Source: Plantago ovata
Taxonomy: Eukaryota > Streptophyta > Magnoliopsida > Lamiales > Plantaginaceae
DNA: 64,000 bases
Direction of reading: 5' to 3'
Assembly: GCA_028274465.1 (NCBI GenBank)
Contig: CM051458.1
Coordinates: 87,192,085-87,256,084 of the forward strand
Of the stretch, positions 11,842 to 23,006 are shown one piece after another (positions within the stretch are counted from its first letter, which is position 1; every line of letters begins with the position of its first letter). Position numbers and translations under genes: made by a program. A model generated the notes under the pieces. It made no database searches, was not told where the DNA came from, and saw nothing but the letters and a program-made list of their open reading frames with translations.

Positions 11842-13880
11842 ATCTGCAGTTGGACTTATCTAATCTTTATTTACATAGATAGAAGCTATGATAGTACATT
11901 TCAGATTATAGACATGTAGAATGTCATTGAAGCATATGTATACATATATTGTGTGCTATTTAGTAGTTGAACGATTCAACAGTGTAAGAGTGTGAATATG
12001 TTTATATTGCTTGAACATTTTCAGAAATTCATATCATATTTAAACTGCATATGAACGCAGTACTATGCTAATATATAGATTACTGCTGTTCTAAAGTCAG
12101 CAATGGAACTCTATGAACTCTACATAAACATTAATCCAATCGCAGTTTACGGCTAGCACTAGTAGCAGTTTGAATACATTGATCTCTCTCGGATAAAGTT
12201 CAATCCTGGCGATGATTTCAGATCCACTCTCGGGTATCACCAATCTACCATGCCTGTCAACAAGGAAGGTGAGAGTGAGATACCTTGTACTAACTAACAT
12301 CAATGAACCTCAACAAGAAAAACCGAGTAGATCAGACAAGCAGTTGTAGAGCTAACAAAAACTTTAATTTGCAATTAACACTTAGGAGCGCATGCATTAG
12401 AGAATGTAATATGTTGAGATGACACAGAATAGTGCAGCAGGAAAAAATAGGAAAGTATCAAGAAGTTTTTTTATGAGATAACTATCTAAAAACTTTACAT
12501 CCATCATGTTTATGTATCATGAACATGTTCCAGGCCAGTTTCAATTAGTGATGGAAGTTTTAGCGCCCCCCAACTTCAGACTTTTAAACATCTATGAAAC
12601 TTTTTAAACGCGAACAGTAACGACATAAAGGCGGGATGTGGAAGGTTACACAGTTCCACCAACAAGGGATAAGTATATTTCAGACTTCATGAAAGACAGT
12701 AACAAGATCCAGAGAGCTTATTGCTCCTACATACAAGAACCAAACCATAATTATGACCATGCTGCATGCTAAACACTTGCAATACTAATTAAGGACCAAT
12801 AAGCTGTCTAGGAAAACATACTAGACAACAACCTAGTTTGACTTCTTATTCCCCTCCTGGGTTAGGACTAAAGAGAAAATAAGCTAACGTGCTTTCGGAA
12901 CAAACATCTTAACTTCACTATGGCATAAATCCCCAAAACACAATGATTCGTAACATGGTGGTAAACAGAAAGATAGAGTCGGCAACCAAAAACAACCTAC
13001 TCAATAGTCAATACTGGTAAATCGTACATCCATGAGCCATTGCAAGAGCAAAATTAACAAATAGGAAATTTATCAAAGGTATTCAAAGTAAGCTACGTCA
13101 ACCAAGACTCGTTTCATGACAAAGGTGGTGTCAAGTATTAATTATTTTTTCCTCTTTTCAAATCCAGAATTTTCATACACAACAGAATTCGAATTATATA
13201 GAAGGAAACTCGGTACTATGCTTCCAGCATCCCAACTTTTCCTTGTAAAACTCATAAAAGAGTTCCATGATCCCTGTAACCTATGCTAATGGCACCCGAA
13301 AGGATCTGCAACAATCTATATATCATTCTGAAGTCAGAATTCAATCTCAGCACAAATTCCACGCTCCAGAAATATGCAAGTCTAGCATATATCATGGAAT
13401 ATCTCCAGTTTCCTGTTTTTCAACACCATCTAATTGATGTCGACTTCAAACAATGAAGAACAGGAGCTATGAAGCTAATTAGCTAAATGCAATACCATGA
13501 GCTTCATTTGCGGCTAATAGTAGTGGAGATATGCAGATAGAGGTGACAATAGAGCAACTGCAGCAGGGCTACCAGACACCTAAGTAGAGCAACGAAACGG
13601 ACTGTATAAAACATAAATCAATCAAATCAATTGTTAACATGCAACGTCAATCGTTAACATGATATCAACAACAGTTTTCTCTTTTTTATTCCTTACATCT
13701 CAAGACGGCAAGCAACAAGATTCCCACATGCTACTACAGTTACCTATGTGCTTCATCCTTCAAAAGTATGCAATATGATCTGAATGACCAAGTGAATATT
13801 GTTAGCTCATGGACCATCTAACACAAGTTTTTGCATAAGCGAAGTGAAAATATAAAGAAAAGGAAATTTTGAAACAATAC
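11842..13880. other. Convergent intergenic region, no gene supported
   Basis: It lies between the 3' ends of the CEPR2-like gene (plus) and the mTERF gene (minus). The first 200 bases are likely 3' UTR of the kinase. A 68-codon frame at 12097-12303 (minus) has no family likeness. Part of 12.3-13.88 kb may be mTERF 3' UTR with introns, but no splice model is secure. Confidence 0.5.
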
Positions 13881-15155
13881 CTATTCCTTGGTATCCTCCA
13901 TCTCAACCTCTACCACTTTAATCTTTCCTTCGTAAATATCCTTAAGAACAGGTACTTCGTCCTCATAGTTAACTATAAATCTATCAACGAACCATTTCTC
14001 TGTGGTTCTAAAAACAGTTTGCAGGCTATATTGCTTGTCTATCAATTTCTCCGATAGCAAAACATGAATGACAGAGCTCCTAGGTATTATCCTTTTCTTC
14101 AAACTGTGGAGGAGAACACCAGGACTTTGAGCAATTGTTTTGGGATTCCATCCGATCTTGTGTATCAGAATCTCCATGATTTCATTGATCTTCTTCGGAG
14201 ACATAATCATGCAATTGGGATGCTTTCTAAATGCCATATAGATATCTTCTTTCGACCAACCCCATTTACTATAAGTCTCATAGCACTTATCCCATATCGC
14301 TTTATTTCCAGAAATAGCATGTAAAGCTAAAACAAACGTCATCTTCAGCGGATCGAATCCCATTTCCAACACTTTGGAAACAGATTCTTCAAATTCACAC
14401 TTCAGAAATAGAACCTCAGGATAATATCCCACCAAGTATCTAATATTCGAGTCTGGCACTTTAAGATCCTTCAGAACCTTGACCTTTGGTGAACTACATT
14501 CCTCAATGTCTCCCAAGAGAAGCCACAAGTGATTCTTGATTGTGCTAATGGCCCTCTCATCGGTTAAAAGGATACTCTTAATGAACTTATAATTAGGAAT
14601 AATTGTATCTTCTAAGCTCCCCATTAACCACGTAGGATCTTTAGCAACCATGGCACCGAGTAGATCATTCGACACCCCAACCGAGAGGAAAAACTCGAGC
14701 TTAGGCACAATGGTCTGTTCCTCACATAGAAGAACCCCAAGTCTCCGAAAAACCGCTTTCCCAATCTGATCTTCACTAAATCCATATTTGCGGAAAAGGG
14801 CTAAAACAGAATTAGCATTTTCCGAATTCTTTAAACGAAGGAAAGAACAAGCACGAGCAGCCTTTTCTGGAGAAAAGCCCAATGACTCTTTTAGGTAAGA
14901 AACTGTGAATGACCTATTCTTTTCAAGCTCCTCAACTGATGACAACTTCTTCTTGTATTTCAAAGGTTTTCTCGAAACCTTAGGTAAAGCTACATTCTTT
15001 ACATGAGCAGCAGTACTAAAATAGCTCACAGATAAACTATTCTCAAAGATTCTCAACAAAGCATGTAATTCTGGACTCTGCTGTTGTAAACGAGCTGAAT
15101 TTGATACAAAGTGTTTGGTGGCGAAGAGCTTGATGGAAGTATAAAGAGTAAACAT
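13881..15155 (-). CDS. Organellar mTERF-domain protein
   Basis: An intronless 424-residue protein, as is usual for the expanded plant mTERF clade. The N-terminus (MFTLYTSIKLFATKHF, rich in Ser, Arg and Lys, few acids) looks like a mitochondrial presequence. The body shows repeated mTERF units: SYLKESLGFSPEKAARAC, then FRKYGFSEDQIGKAVFRRLG, SVGVSNDLLGAMVAKDP, LRYLVGYYPE-like and SKWGWSKEDIYMAFRKHPNC, ending in the typical MEILIHKIGWNPKTIAQSPG and RIIPRSSV. mTERFs bind nucleic acid in mitochondria or plastids and affect transcription termination, splicing or translation. Which RNA this one serves cannot be told from sequence. The start is the first ATG, and no upstream in-frame ATG is needed for targeting. 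Confidence 0.93.
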   Translation of the reverse strand: MFTLYTSIKLFATKHFVSNSARLQQQSPELHALLRIFENSLSVSYFSTAAHVKNVALPKVSRKPLKYKKKLSSVEELEKNRSFTVSYLKESLGFSPEKAARACSFLRLKNSENANSVLALFRKYGFSEDQIGKAVFRRLGVLLCEEQTIVPKLEFFLSVGVSNDLLGAMVAKDPTWLMGSLEDTIIPNYKFIKSILLTDERAISTIKNHLWLLLGDIEECSSPKVKVLKDLKVPDSNIRYLVGYYPEVLFLKCEFEESVSKVLEMGFDPLKMTFVLALHAISGNKAIWDKCYETYSKWGWSKEDIYMAFRKHPNCMIMSPKKINEIMEILIHKIGWNPKTIAQSPGVLLHSLKKRIIPRSSVIHVLLSEKLIDKQYSLQTVFRTTEKWFVDRFIVNYEDEVPVLKDIYEGKIKVVEVEMEDTKE

Positions 15156-16600
15156 GGCTAAAAAAATGTGGAAACAAGAACAGGGGATTGTTTGCTGACC
15201 TGTTGTTTGCTACATAGATTAAGTCTGCCCAAGCAACGCATCGACTCAGATTCTTTCTTCTTCTTCTTGAGTTACCTTGAGGAGGTCATGGTGAATGCTG
15301 TTTTGGCTAAAAGAGAGGGGCTAGGTTTTCCAATTGAACTAGGGTTCGTTATAATTTCCCCTTAGATCGCAATAAAGGGATATTTACACATACACCCCCT
15401 CATTATACCAGATTATACAATATGTTGTGACTTGTTACCCAAGTAGTTCCGTTAGGAAAACTTTCACCGTGATTTTACACATGAATTTCATATATGCTAA
15501 ATTATTAACCGTGGTGAGTGAACATTTAGTATAATCGTTGTGAGTGGTTGACTATTGTTGGTGGACATATAACAACGGTTTTACACGTTAAAGTAAAAAC
15601 GCACCCCATAAACATAATATTAAATTAGATGGCAATAAGAAGAACTTGTCACAAAATTACAAAATTACGATAAACATAAGTAGGGAATGTCTAAAGTGTA
15701 CTAAAATTAGTACAATGCAACCTTACTAAAGTTAGACTCCCTAGTTAGTTTAGGAGTGTTTGTGCCCATGTTTTATGTAACTCGGGGATTTGGCACAATT
15801 TAAATAATTGAAGGGGTTTCGTGTTTCTTTTTTATAACTGGAGGGTGTTTTTATGCATTTTACCCTTGTTACCTAACATAAAAGCACTCACTCCGCCCCA
15901 TTATAAGTTACCAATTATAACTTATCGGCTGACTTATAATTTAACTTTATTAGCTTCAACTAGTTTTGCTAAACAAAAAACTAAACTTAATTTGTTTTGT
16001 TAAAAACTACTACATTTGTTATTTCAAAAGCTTCTTAGTTTGACTTTTTTCGTTTAACAATTTTCAACTTTGACTCTTGATTACTCTTAAACTATAATGA
16101 TACAGTGGGCAACTAAATTATATTATGAAAATTTAGGTTCTATATTTTCATAATATAATTTAGCTAAATACTTTATTATTATAGTTTAAAAGTAATCCGG
16201 AGTTAAATTTAGAATTTGTTGAAAAAAAATCATAAATAGGAAGAGAATTGAGGAGTAGTAAAAAGTATATATGATGAGAAATTAAATGAACGTGGTAGTA
16301 ATTTTTAAAGATGGAGTCGTCGTTCTCCAAAATTGAGTACCACTCTACAATGCAATTAATGTGATATGTCTATATCAATCTAGCTACGGAAACTTAACAA
16401 AAGATCAAAATCCAGGTTGGATCGCACACCGATTGAAGATTAAAAATGTGAACAGATATGTCAAAATCCTTTTCATTTGTAATAGAAATTTCACCTAAAT
16501 AAAATTGAAAACTATTTTTTTTTTTTTAAGAAACGAATCAAATTGTACTGATTTTCCAACCCACTCCCATCGTCATGGGCCATGATGACACACACTAGTT
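15156..16600. other. Intergenic DNA upstream of both mTERF and BAHD genes
   Basis: The mTERF promoter should lie at about 15160-15500. The remainder is AT-rich and includes a palindromic MITE-like element (about 16057-16215, listed separately). No other gene is visible. Confidence 0.5.
16057..16215. mobile_element. AT-rich palindromic MITE
   Basis: The left arm AACTATAATGATA...CTAAATTATATTATGAAAAT (16088-16131) is mirrored by ATTTTCATAATATAATTTAG...TATTATAGTTT (16145-16188), and weaker pairing extends outward. The core closely resembles the core of the element at 27609-27835, so the two are members of one family. The outer ends are too worn to define a target duplication here. Confidence 0.65.
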
Positions 16601-16617
16601 TAAAGCTTCACATTGTT

Positions 16618-16625
16618 CTATAAAT
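16618..16625 (+). promoter_or_regulatory. TATA box of the BAHD gene
   Basis: CTATAAAT lies 80 bases before the ATG at 16705 with no intervening ATG in good context, a normal position for a plant TATA box giving a leader of about 50 bases. Confidence 0.55.
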
Positions 16626-16704
16626 TTGCCAAACAAGAGATAGCTAAATGCATCAATCAAGAACCAAAGAAAAAAAGACTCAGATAAAGAGATAGCTAAT
16701 TAAC

Positions 16705-18258
16705 ATGCCAACAGTTCTTAAGCCAGTCCCTTTGATGGAAGACCTTAAGGTCACCATCTTAGAAACCACCCTAGTAAAACCAACCCAACTAACCCAAACA
16801 CAATGCATGTTCCTCTCAAACATGGACCAAATTGTTAACTTCACCATGCCAACGCTCCACTTCTTCTCACCAAACCCGGATTTTCCACCAGATGTTGTAT
16901 CGAAGAGGTTCAAAATGGCACTGGAAAAGGTTCTGGTCCCGTATGACTTCATGGCTGGAAGACAGAAGTTCAATAGATCAACAGGACGCCTGGAGATCGA
17001 CTGCAATGCAGCCGGGGCTGGTTACGTTGTAGCTTCTTCAGAATTTTCATTTGAAGAGATAGGTCAGTATTTGGTTCACCCCAATATTGGATACAAACAA
17101 CTTGTTACGGATCATTTTGATGGTGATCAGCCACTCTGCATTTTTCAGGTATAATTTGATCAATTTACCAAAGTTTTTATGGATCGGACATATGCAGTCC
17201 CATATTTGGTGACCGGCTTTTTGTGTGTGTAGCTGAGCTGAGTTAAATTTTAATATGGATTCTACGTACGTACAAATTTTGTATAAGTTCTTAGATACAA
17301 TATTCATTTATAAATTATTAATTATTTGCAGGTGACATCATTTAAGTGTGGCAGTTTTGCAATTGGCATGATGACGAATCACATCCTATTTGATGGAACG
17401 GGTGCGAAAACGTTCATAGAAAATTTAGCCTCTCAAGCTTTCGATGAGAGACCTTTCGCTTTCGTTCCATTCAATGATCGTCGTATACTTGCTGCCAGAT
17501 CTCCACCCCGCGTATCGTTCCCACACCCTGTATTCATCGATTTAGGCCTCCCTGCCTGGGAAGGGTCGAGTCCTCCTGTATTTGATTGCAGGCAAGAGGA
17601 ATTGGAGTACAGAATCTACCAGCTGGAGCCTAATGAAATCAACAACTTAAAGAACAAGGCTAAAAGAACTTATATTGATCACAATGATACTACTACTAAA
17701 GCACCAAATATAAGCTCATTTTCTGTTATAGCAGCACTCATATGGAAGTGCAGAGCCCTATCATCATCATCATCATCATCAGATAAGGTTTCTAAACTGG
17801 CGCTGTGTTTCCCAGTGGATATTAGGCCAAGGTTGATTCCACCACTTCCTGCTACATACAATGGAAACGCGGTGCTGCCTGTGCTCGTGCCGTTTACCTA
17901 TGAAGAGATCGAGAAAGGAAGCTTTCCAGACCTGGTGGAGAAGATCATACTGAGTTCTGGTGAGATGACGGATGAGTATGCAAAGTCTGCTTTCGATTGG
18001 CTAGAGATCCATAGAGGTGTTCCACATGGTGGTGACTACAATATAACCTCATGGCTAAAGCTGGGGTTGGATCAAGTAATGTATCCGTGGGGTAGACCGT
18101 TGTATAGTTGCCCTGTGGTGAACCATAGAAAGTTTACTTGCCGCATGTTTATGAACGCTCGTGATGGTGTGGTTAATGCTCTGGTTTGTCTTCCACCAGA
18201 GGAGATTTACAAATTTGATGCTCATTTTAGCAGCATAACAAGTTCCTTGCTTGCCTAG
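16705..18258 (+). CDS. BAHD-family acyltransferase
   Basis: Exons 16705-17148 and 17332-18258 join in frame (CAG|GTG) to give 456 residues, normal for BAHD enzymes. The single intron lies at the position common in the family, just before the catalytic motif. HILFDG (H165 to D169, fitting HxxxD) supplies the catalytic His. The structural DFGWG motif near the C-terminus is replaced by MYPWGRP (about 397-403), a divergent form. N-terminal signals include a TMPTLHFF segment and VPYDFMAGR. BAHD enzymes are cytosolic and move an acyl group from acyl-CoA to an alcohol or amine. The overall pattern reminds me of the hydroxycinnamoyl/feruloyl transferase branch (ASFT, FACT, GLAUCE-like) linked to suberin and cutin, but substrate is not determined. 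Confidence 0.88.
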
Positions 18259-19151
18259 CTAGTTAATAATGGATGTTCCTTAATTAATTTCCATGAGTTT
18301 AATTATGTGTTCTTGTTAATTGAAACAATATTGCTTCCCTGCAGGAAATCTGTAGCTTATGGAACCTGTTTTTGCTTTAATGTATACACAGCTCTTACCT
18401 TGCTTTGAAGAACCCAATGAATTCGTAACTTATTGCACAAATTCTCAGCTTGTAGAACCCTGTTTCCATGCATGATTATATATATTACTCCTCTTTAATT
18501 TACCATTCACATAAGCTGCATTGATGTTTGCTTACAAAGGATTGAGTGAGTATTCTAAAAAGGAAAAGAAGAGATGGATGGATGCTGACAAATAAGAAAA
18601 TGTTCTATTCGTCAGATACATTTCCAGTGATGACTTGTTTGCTGCAAGAACTGCATATTTCAGAGATACAGTACAAATTTCATTTCCAGTTTCTCTCAGT
18701 TAACCTTAATATAGTGTCCGGGGCGGAACCATGGTGAATACAGCACCGATTACCATAAGCTAGATTACAGCACCTAACTGGCTATACAACATTAACACCA
18801 CTTATAAGTTATATCGAACATGAACAGGACTAAAACCCAAGAACCCTTTTCCTAGGACTGTATACAAGAGACTAGTACTATATCAATGAATACAAACAGT
18901 TGTGACCATAACCACATAAGCCCAAAAACTGATAGAACACCATAGACTTGAAGTCAACCATCACAAAAACCAGGTCAATACAAAATCGAAATAACAAACA
19001 GCATCACGATTTCACAGTCGAGATCAATCGTAAAACAAACCATCAAAAAATAACAATACTCGTAATTTTACATGTAAATCATAGTCAAAGAAAGTAAGAA
19101 ACACAAGAAGGAATCATCAAAACCTAAAAGAAGGGAAGTTTTTTTTTTTAC
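18259..19151. other. Gene-free stretch after the BAHD gene
   Basis: It contains the BAHD 3' UTR and AT-rich DNA. I searched both strands for the missing later exons of the PP1 fragment at 19152-19328 (for example a GDIHGQY-coding run) and found none. Confidence 0.5.
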
Positions 19152-19328
19152 CACAGATCTTAATAGGGGCTTCAAGGTCAAGAAGATTGGGCTGCCTCAA
19201 GAAAATCTCTCTGGACTGCATACAGAGCTGCCTGATCTCAGCCTCGGAAAGCTGGACCTGCTTACCGGGCCTCCGTTTTCGCTTCAAGCAAACGGTTGAT
19301 TATGTCATCAAGAGCTACTAAATCCATG
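19152..19328 (-). pseudogene. First exon of a PP1 (TOPP-type) phosphatase, frameshifted and isolated
   Basis: On the minus strand an ATG at 19328 opens [20 protein letters not shown] and then hits a stop. One base out of frame the sequence continues as [17 protein letters not shown], then [21 protein letters not shown], ending at a donor (TGTG|GTAAAAA). This is the N-terminus of the PP1 catalytic subunit, split by a one-base insertion near 19265-19276. The exon end falls where plant TOPP genes place an intron, before GDIHGQY. No later PP1 exon follows in the window down to the BAHD gene. The metal-binding and catalytic core is therefore absent. It is either a duplicated exon remnant or a gene cut by later rearrangement. 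Confidence 0.8.
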
Positions 19329-19742
19329 GTGATGAATGATGATGATTCTTCTTATTGTTGTTCTTGTTCAGCTCTTGTTGTTTTCATATACAAAGGTGGC
19401 TAAATTCTTGAAAAAGTTAAAGAAGGTGATTCTCTTAATCAACGAGAGAGAACGAGTCTGTCAAGTCACAAAAGGGCAAGGAAGAAGTTTACTTTCCTCT
19501 CTCTTTTTATCAGGAGACTTTTTTTTTAATGATAAGTTGTTGTGGCCAGAATTCCGACCTTTTTTATCGACGTGGTGGGCAGGGATTGATCTCTTATGGG
19601 CCAAATTTTGACTCTTTGAATCGGTGTGGCTACTCACTTCTCACTCGTATGACATTATTCGCTTTGGGTCTAATCTCGCACATATATATTTTAGAATAAG
19701 CCAAAATGCATCATGTGAACTTTTATCTAACATTCTTTTAAC

Positions 19743-19936
19743 TAGGGATGGCAATGGGACGTGTAGCGGTCTCGGTTCGGAAAATCAACATCAGGCCCAT
19801 GGCCTAGGTTCGTACCGGGCCTATGGGCCTAACTATAATACCCAAGCCCAGACCATCCTCTGCTCATGGGCTGGCCTAGCCCTGGAGTAGCAGGATGGGC
19901 TTGGTTCGGGCCGACTACCCCAAATTGTCATCCCTA
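19743..19936. mobile_element. hAT-like non-autonomous element
   Basis: The ends are inverted: TAGGGATGGCAATGGG at the left and CCCCAAATTGTCATCCCTA at the right, matching the common hAT-type terminal pattern. The flanks CTTTTAAC (19735-19742) and CTCTTAAA (19937-19944) agree at 6 of 8 positions, consistent with an aged 8-bp hAT target duplication. The interior is GC-rich relative to its surroundings and has no coding capacity. Confidence 0.7.
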
Positions 19937-20202
19937 CTCTTAAATGATGTTGGGTTGTGATATTAGTTTTTCCATGATATATTATACTGATTTATCTAAT
20001 TATAAAAAATTTCTTTTTGTTTGGTGGAAATAATTAGATTATTATTTTTGTAAATGACCCGAACTCTATGGGTCTAGATAAGACCTTTTGGGACTCATGA
20101 ATTGGGTTATACATGTTTCATTAATTAATATGATATTGTATACTTTATGGGACTACGCTACTTATGGACTAAGTTGATATACACATGCCTCAGATGAATC
20201 AT

Positions 20203-21100
20203 TGTTGGAAATATTGTATGAAGAAAATAAATGTAGTAAATAATGCTTTGTGGGAGTATATTTACTTGGGGATTATTTTCTAATTATTCGGTAATTGAGG
20301 AACTAAATAGATAGTCGTAAGCTATTAAGTAAGAGCTACGATTTGATATATTATACGCCTGAAATGGAGTTTGGGTTAGTGAGGATTGATGAACAATAAC
20401 TCAAAGTTGGAAGGTTAAAGTGGTTTGTCCCACATTCTGTATAAACAAGATGTGACTAGAATATAAGATTAGAGTTTATACTTGATATTCAAGTTGAATA
20501 ACTAGATGTCTCAAGAACTCTCTACGCGGGGGCGCCTGGCCAAATTTGTACATGATCTAGTGAACTTGTGTGCGTGCACGACGTGAGGCGTGATGGTGGA
20601 CCGAAATGAGCCAAAACGGGAAGGCTCGTGCGAGACTCGTTTTGCACCGGTTCCGTTAACCCTCCAGGAGCCTTTTGCTTCAGCTCCAAGTTTGTAACTG
20701 CTAGGAGTTACAAAATATGCAACATTAACACTTATTTGATTTTGATATCAAATTGAATTTGTTGCTAGGAGTTATGGTGAGCATTTGTTGCAAATGGGTT
20801 ACACATTTGAATGTGTAAGGCTCCTTCCTCTAGTATAAATAGAGTCTCCAACTCTAGAAGAAGATACACTGAAATATCTCTTCATCTCTTATCCCATTTG
20901 ACTTAACCATAACCAATTAATCACTTGAAGAAGGTTGCTAGCTTGTGTGCAGTTAGTAATCTTGGAAATCGTTGTATCATGGGAAGCAGACGCTCAACGT
21001 CTCAAGCACCATAAGTGAGAGGGTGTATTTTGCTTTAAGGAGATTGCGTTAGTGCAGGTCTCGATCCATTTTGTCTATACAGGTTTCATCAAGACATAGA
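20203..21100 (+). repeat. Probable 5' LTR of the Ty1-copia element
   Basis: It begins TGTTGGAAATATTG, the usual TGTTGGAA start of copia LTRs. It carries a TATA box (GTATAAATAG, about 20835) followed by a short R-like stretch, and a hairpin (TTTTGTC...GACAAAA) around 21080-21110. The exact right end is uncertain because no partner LTR with the same sequence was found downstream, and no clear primer-binding site was seen. Confidence 0.55.
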
Positions 21101-23006
21101 GGACAAAACCTCAGGCAACCCGCCCAGGCGGCCAGCCCCAGGCTCTGCCTGTTGATTCAATTTTCTGATTTTTCATTTCTTTTGCATTTTCTATTTTGTA
21201 CAAGTTATATTCTTTGTATTTTCTCTCATTATTTGTAAGAGTCTTAAAGCAAAATAATTTAATCATATCTTACCTTTGGATTTGAGTTGATTGGTCCCTT
21301 GGTTGATACGAAAATATTAACTTGCTTTTGTTTTCTTTCATAGAAAATGGCCTTTGAATCCGGTTCTGGTCCCGCTACTGCTTCAGCCACAGCTACGGCT
21401 ACTGCCACATCCAAGAGCTCAAGTTCGATGTCTCAATCAGTGACGGGCTCCATGATTGTGACTCAAATGGCTGGATCGACTTTCTCAATCCATGTTAGCC
21501 ATGCTGAGAAACCCGAGAAGTTCAACGGATTGCACTTCAAGCGTTGGTAACAAAAGATGTTGTTCTATTTGACCACTTTGGGTCTTGCTACTTATCTCAC
21601 CACTGATGTTCCAAAGGCTAAATTGGATGGAGATAGCCAAGAAAGAAACCGTGAAGTGTTGACTGGTCTTGATGCGTGGAATCACGCTGATTTCCTTTTA
21701 TGTGTTGAACGGTCTTTCTGATTGATTATACAATGTGTATGGTCAAATGAAAACCTCTAAAGAACTGTGGGAGTCTTTGGATAAGAAGTGTAAGACTAAG
21801 GATGTTGGAGCCAAGAAGTTCATTGTTGGACGATTTTTGGACTTTGCAATAATTGATTCCAAATCTGTGATCGATCAAGTTCAAGAGTTGCAAGTGATCT
21901 ATCATGAGATCGATGCTGAAGGCATGAAGCTACCGGAAGCTTTTAAGATGTCTGTTGTGATTGGGAAATTGCCACTGTCATGGAAAGACTTCAAGAACTA
22001 TTTGAAGCACAAGCAAAAGGAAATGAACCTCAAAGAGGTGATTGTTCGGCTCCGAATTGAGGAAGATAATCGTGCATCCGCTAAGGAATTTGGTTATGTT
22101 CCTAACTCTCAACGTGCGGATGCTAGAGCGAATCTAGTTGAGCATGGAAGAGGCAACAAAAAGGCTTCTTCGAAGGGGTTCAAGATAAAACCCACTGGTG
22201 GAGTTGGGAAAAAGAAGTTTACGGGAAAGTGTTTCGATTGTGACATGGTTGGTCACAAATCTTCCGAATGTCGCAAACCCAAGAAGAAGAATCTTACGAA
22301 TGTGGTTGAGGCTGTCTCTAAAGAAGCTGATGATCTTAACTTTGTTGCTGTGGTTTCTGAGGTGAATTTGGTTGGAACCAATACTCGTGAGTGGTTCATT
22401 GAACATGTTTGCTCAGCTTGAAGAAACGGAGAATGATGAAAAGCTCTATACGGGGAATTCGGCTACTTGCGACGTCAAGGGTCGTGGGATTGTGGTCTTG
22501 AAGATGACTTCATGGCACAAGTTGGCCTTGAAGAATGTGCTCTATGCTCCTGAGATCAAGAAGAACTTGGTTTCTGGTTCTCTTTTGATTCAACACGGTT
22601 TTCGTGTTGTGCTTGAGTCGGATAAGGTCACTTTGACCAAAGGTAGCACTTATGTTGGTCATAGTTATGTAACCGATGGCACGTTCAAAATGAGTGTAAT
22701 GTTTGTTGATGCCAATGTTAATGGCAATGCCAATGGAAACACTATGAATTCCGCTTATATGCTTGAGCCTTTTAATCTGTGGCATGGTAGACTTGGACAT
22801 GTTAATTATGATACAATGAGTAAATTAATTAACTTAAAACGTTTACCAACGTTTCATATTGATGCATCACACAAATGTGAAACGTGTTTTGAAGCAAAGT
22901 TAACACGAACCTCTTTTAAATCGTTTGAAAGAGAAATGGAACCACTTGATTTAATCCATACTGATGTATGTGATTTGAAATCAACTCCAGCACGTGGAGG
23001 TAATAA
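20203..23006 (+). mobile_element. Broken Ty1-copia retrotransposon (gag, protease remnant, integrase start)
   Basis: Gag begins at ATG 21347. It is hit by a TAA after KRW (about 21548), then a frame change and a TGA near 21720, and resumes as the UBN2-type gag frame through 22421, with a CCHC zinc knuckle ([14 protein letters not shown], about 22230). The protease segment runs EWFIEH and then breaks, so the catalytic DTGA block is missing. A second frame (22420-23006) holds the gag-pre-integrase motif WHGRLGHVNYDTM and the integrase zinc-binding CETCFEAK. Homology stops abruptly near 23006; the integrase core, reverse transcriptase and RNase H are absent. The element cannot move by itself. 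Confidence 0.9.
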
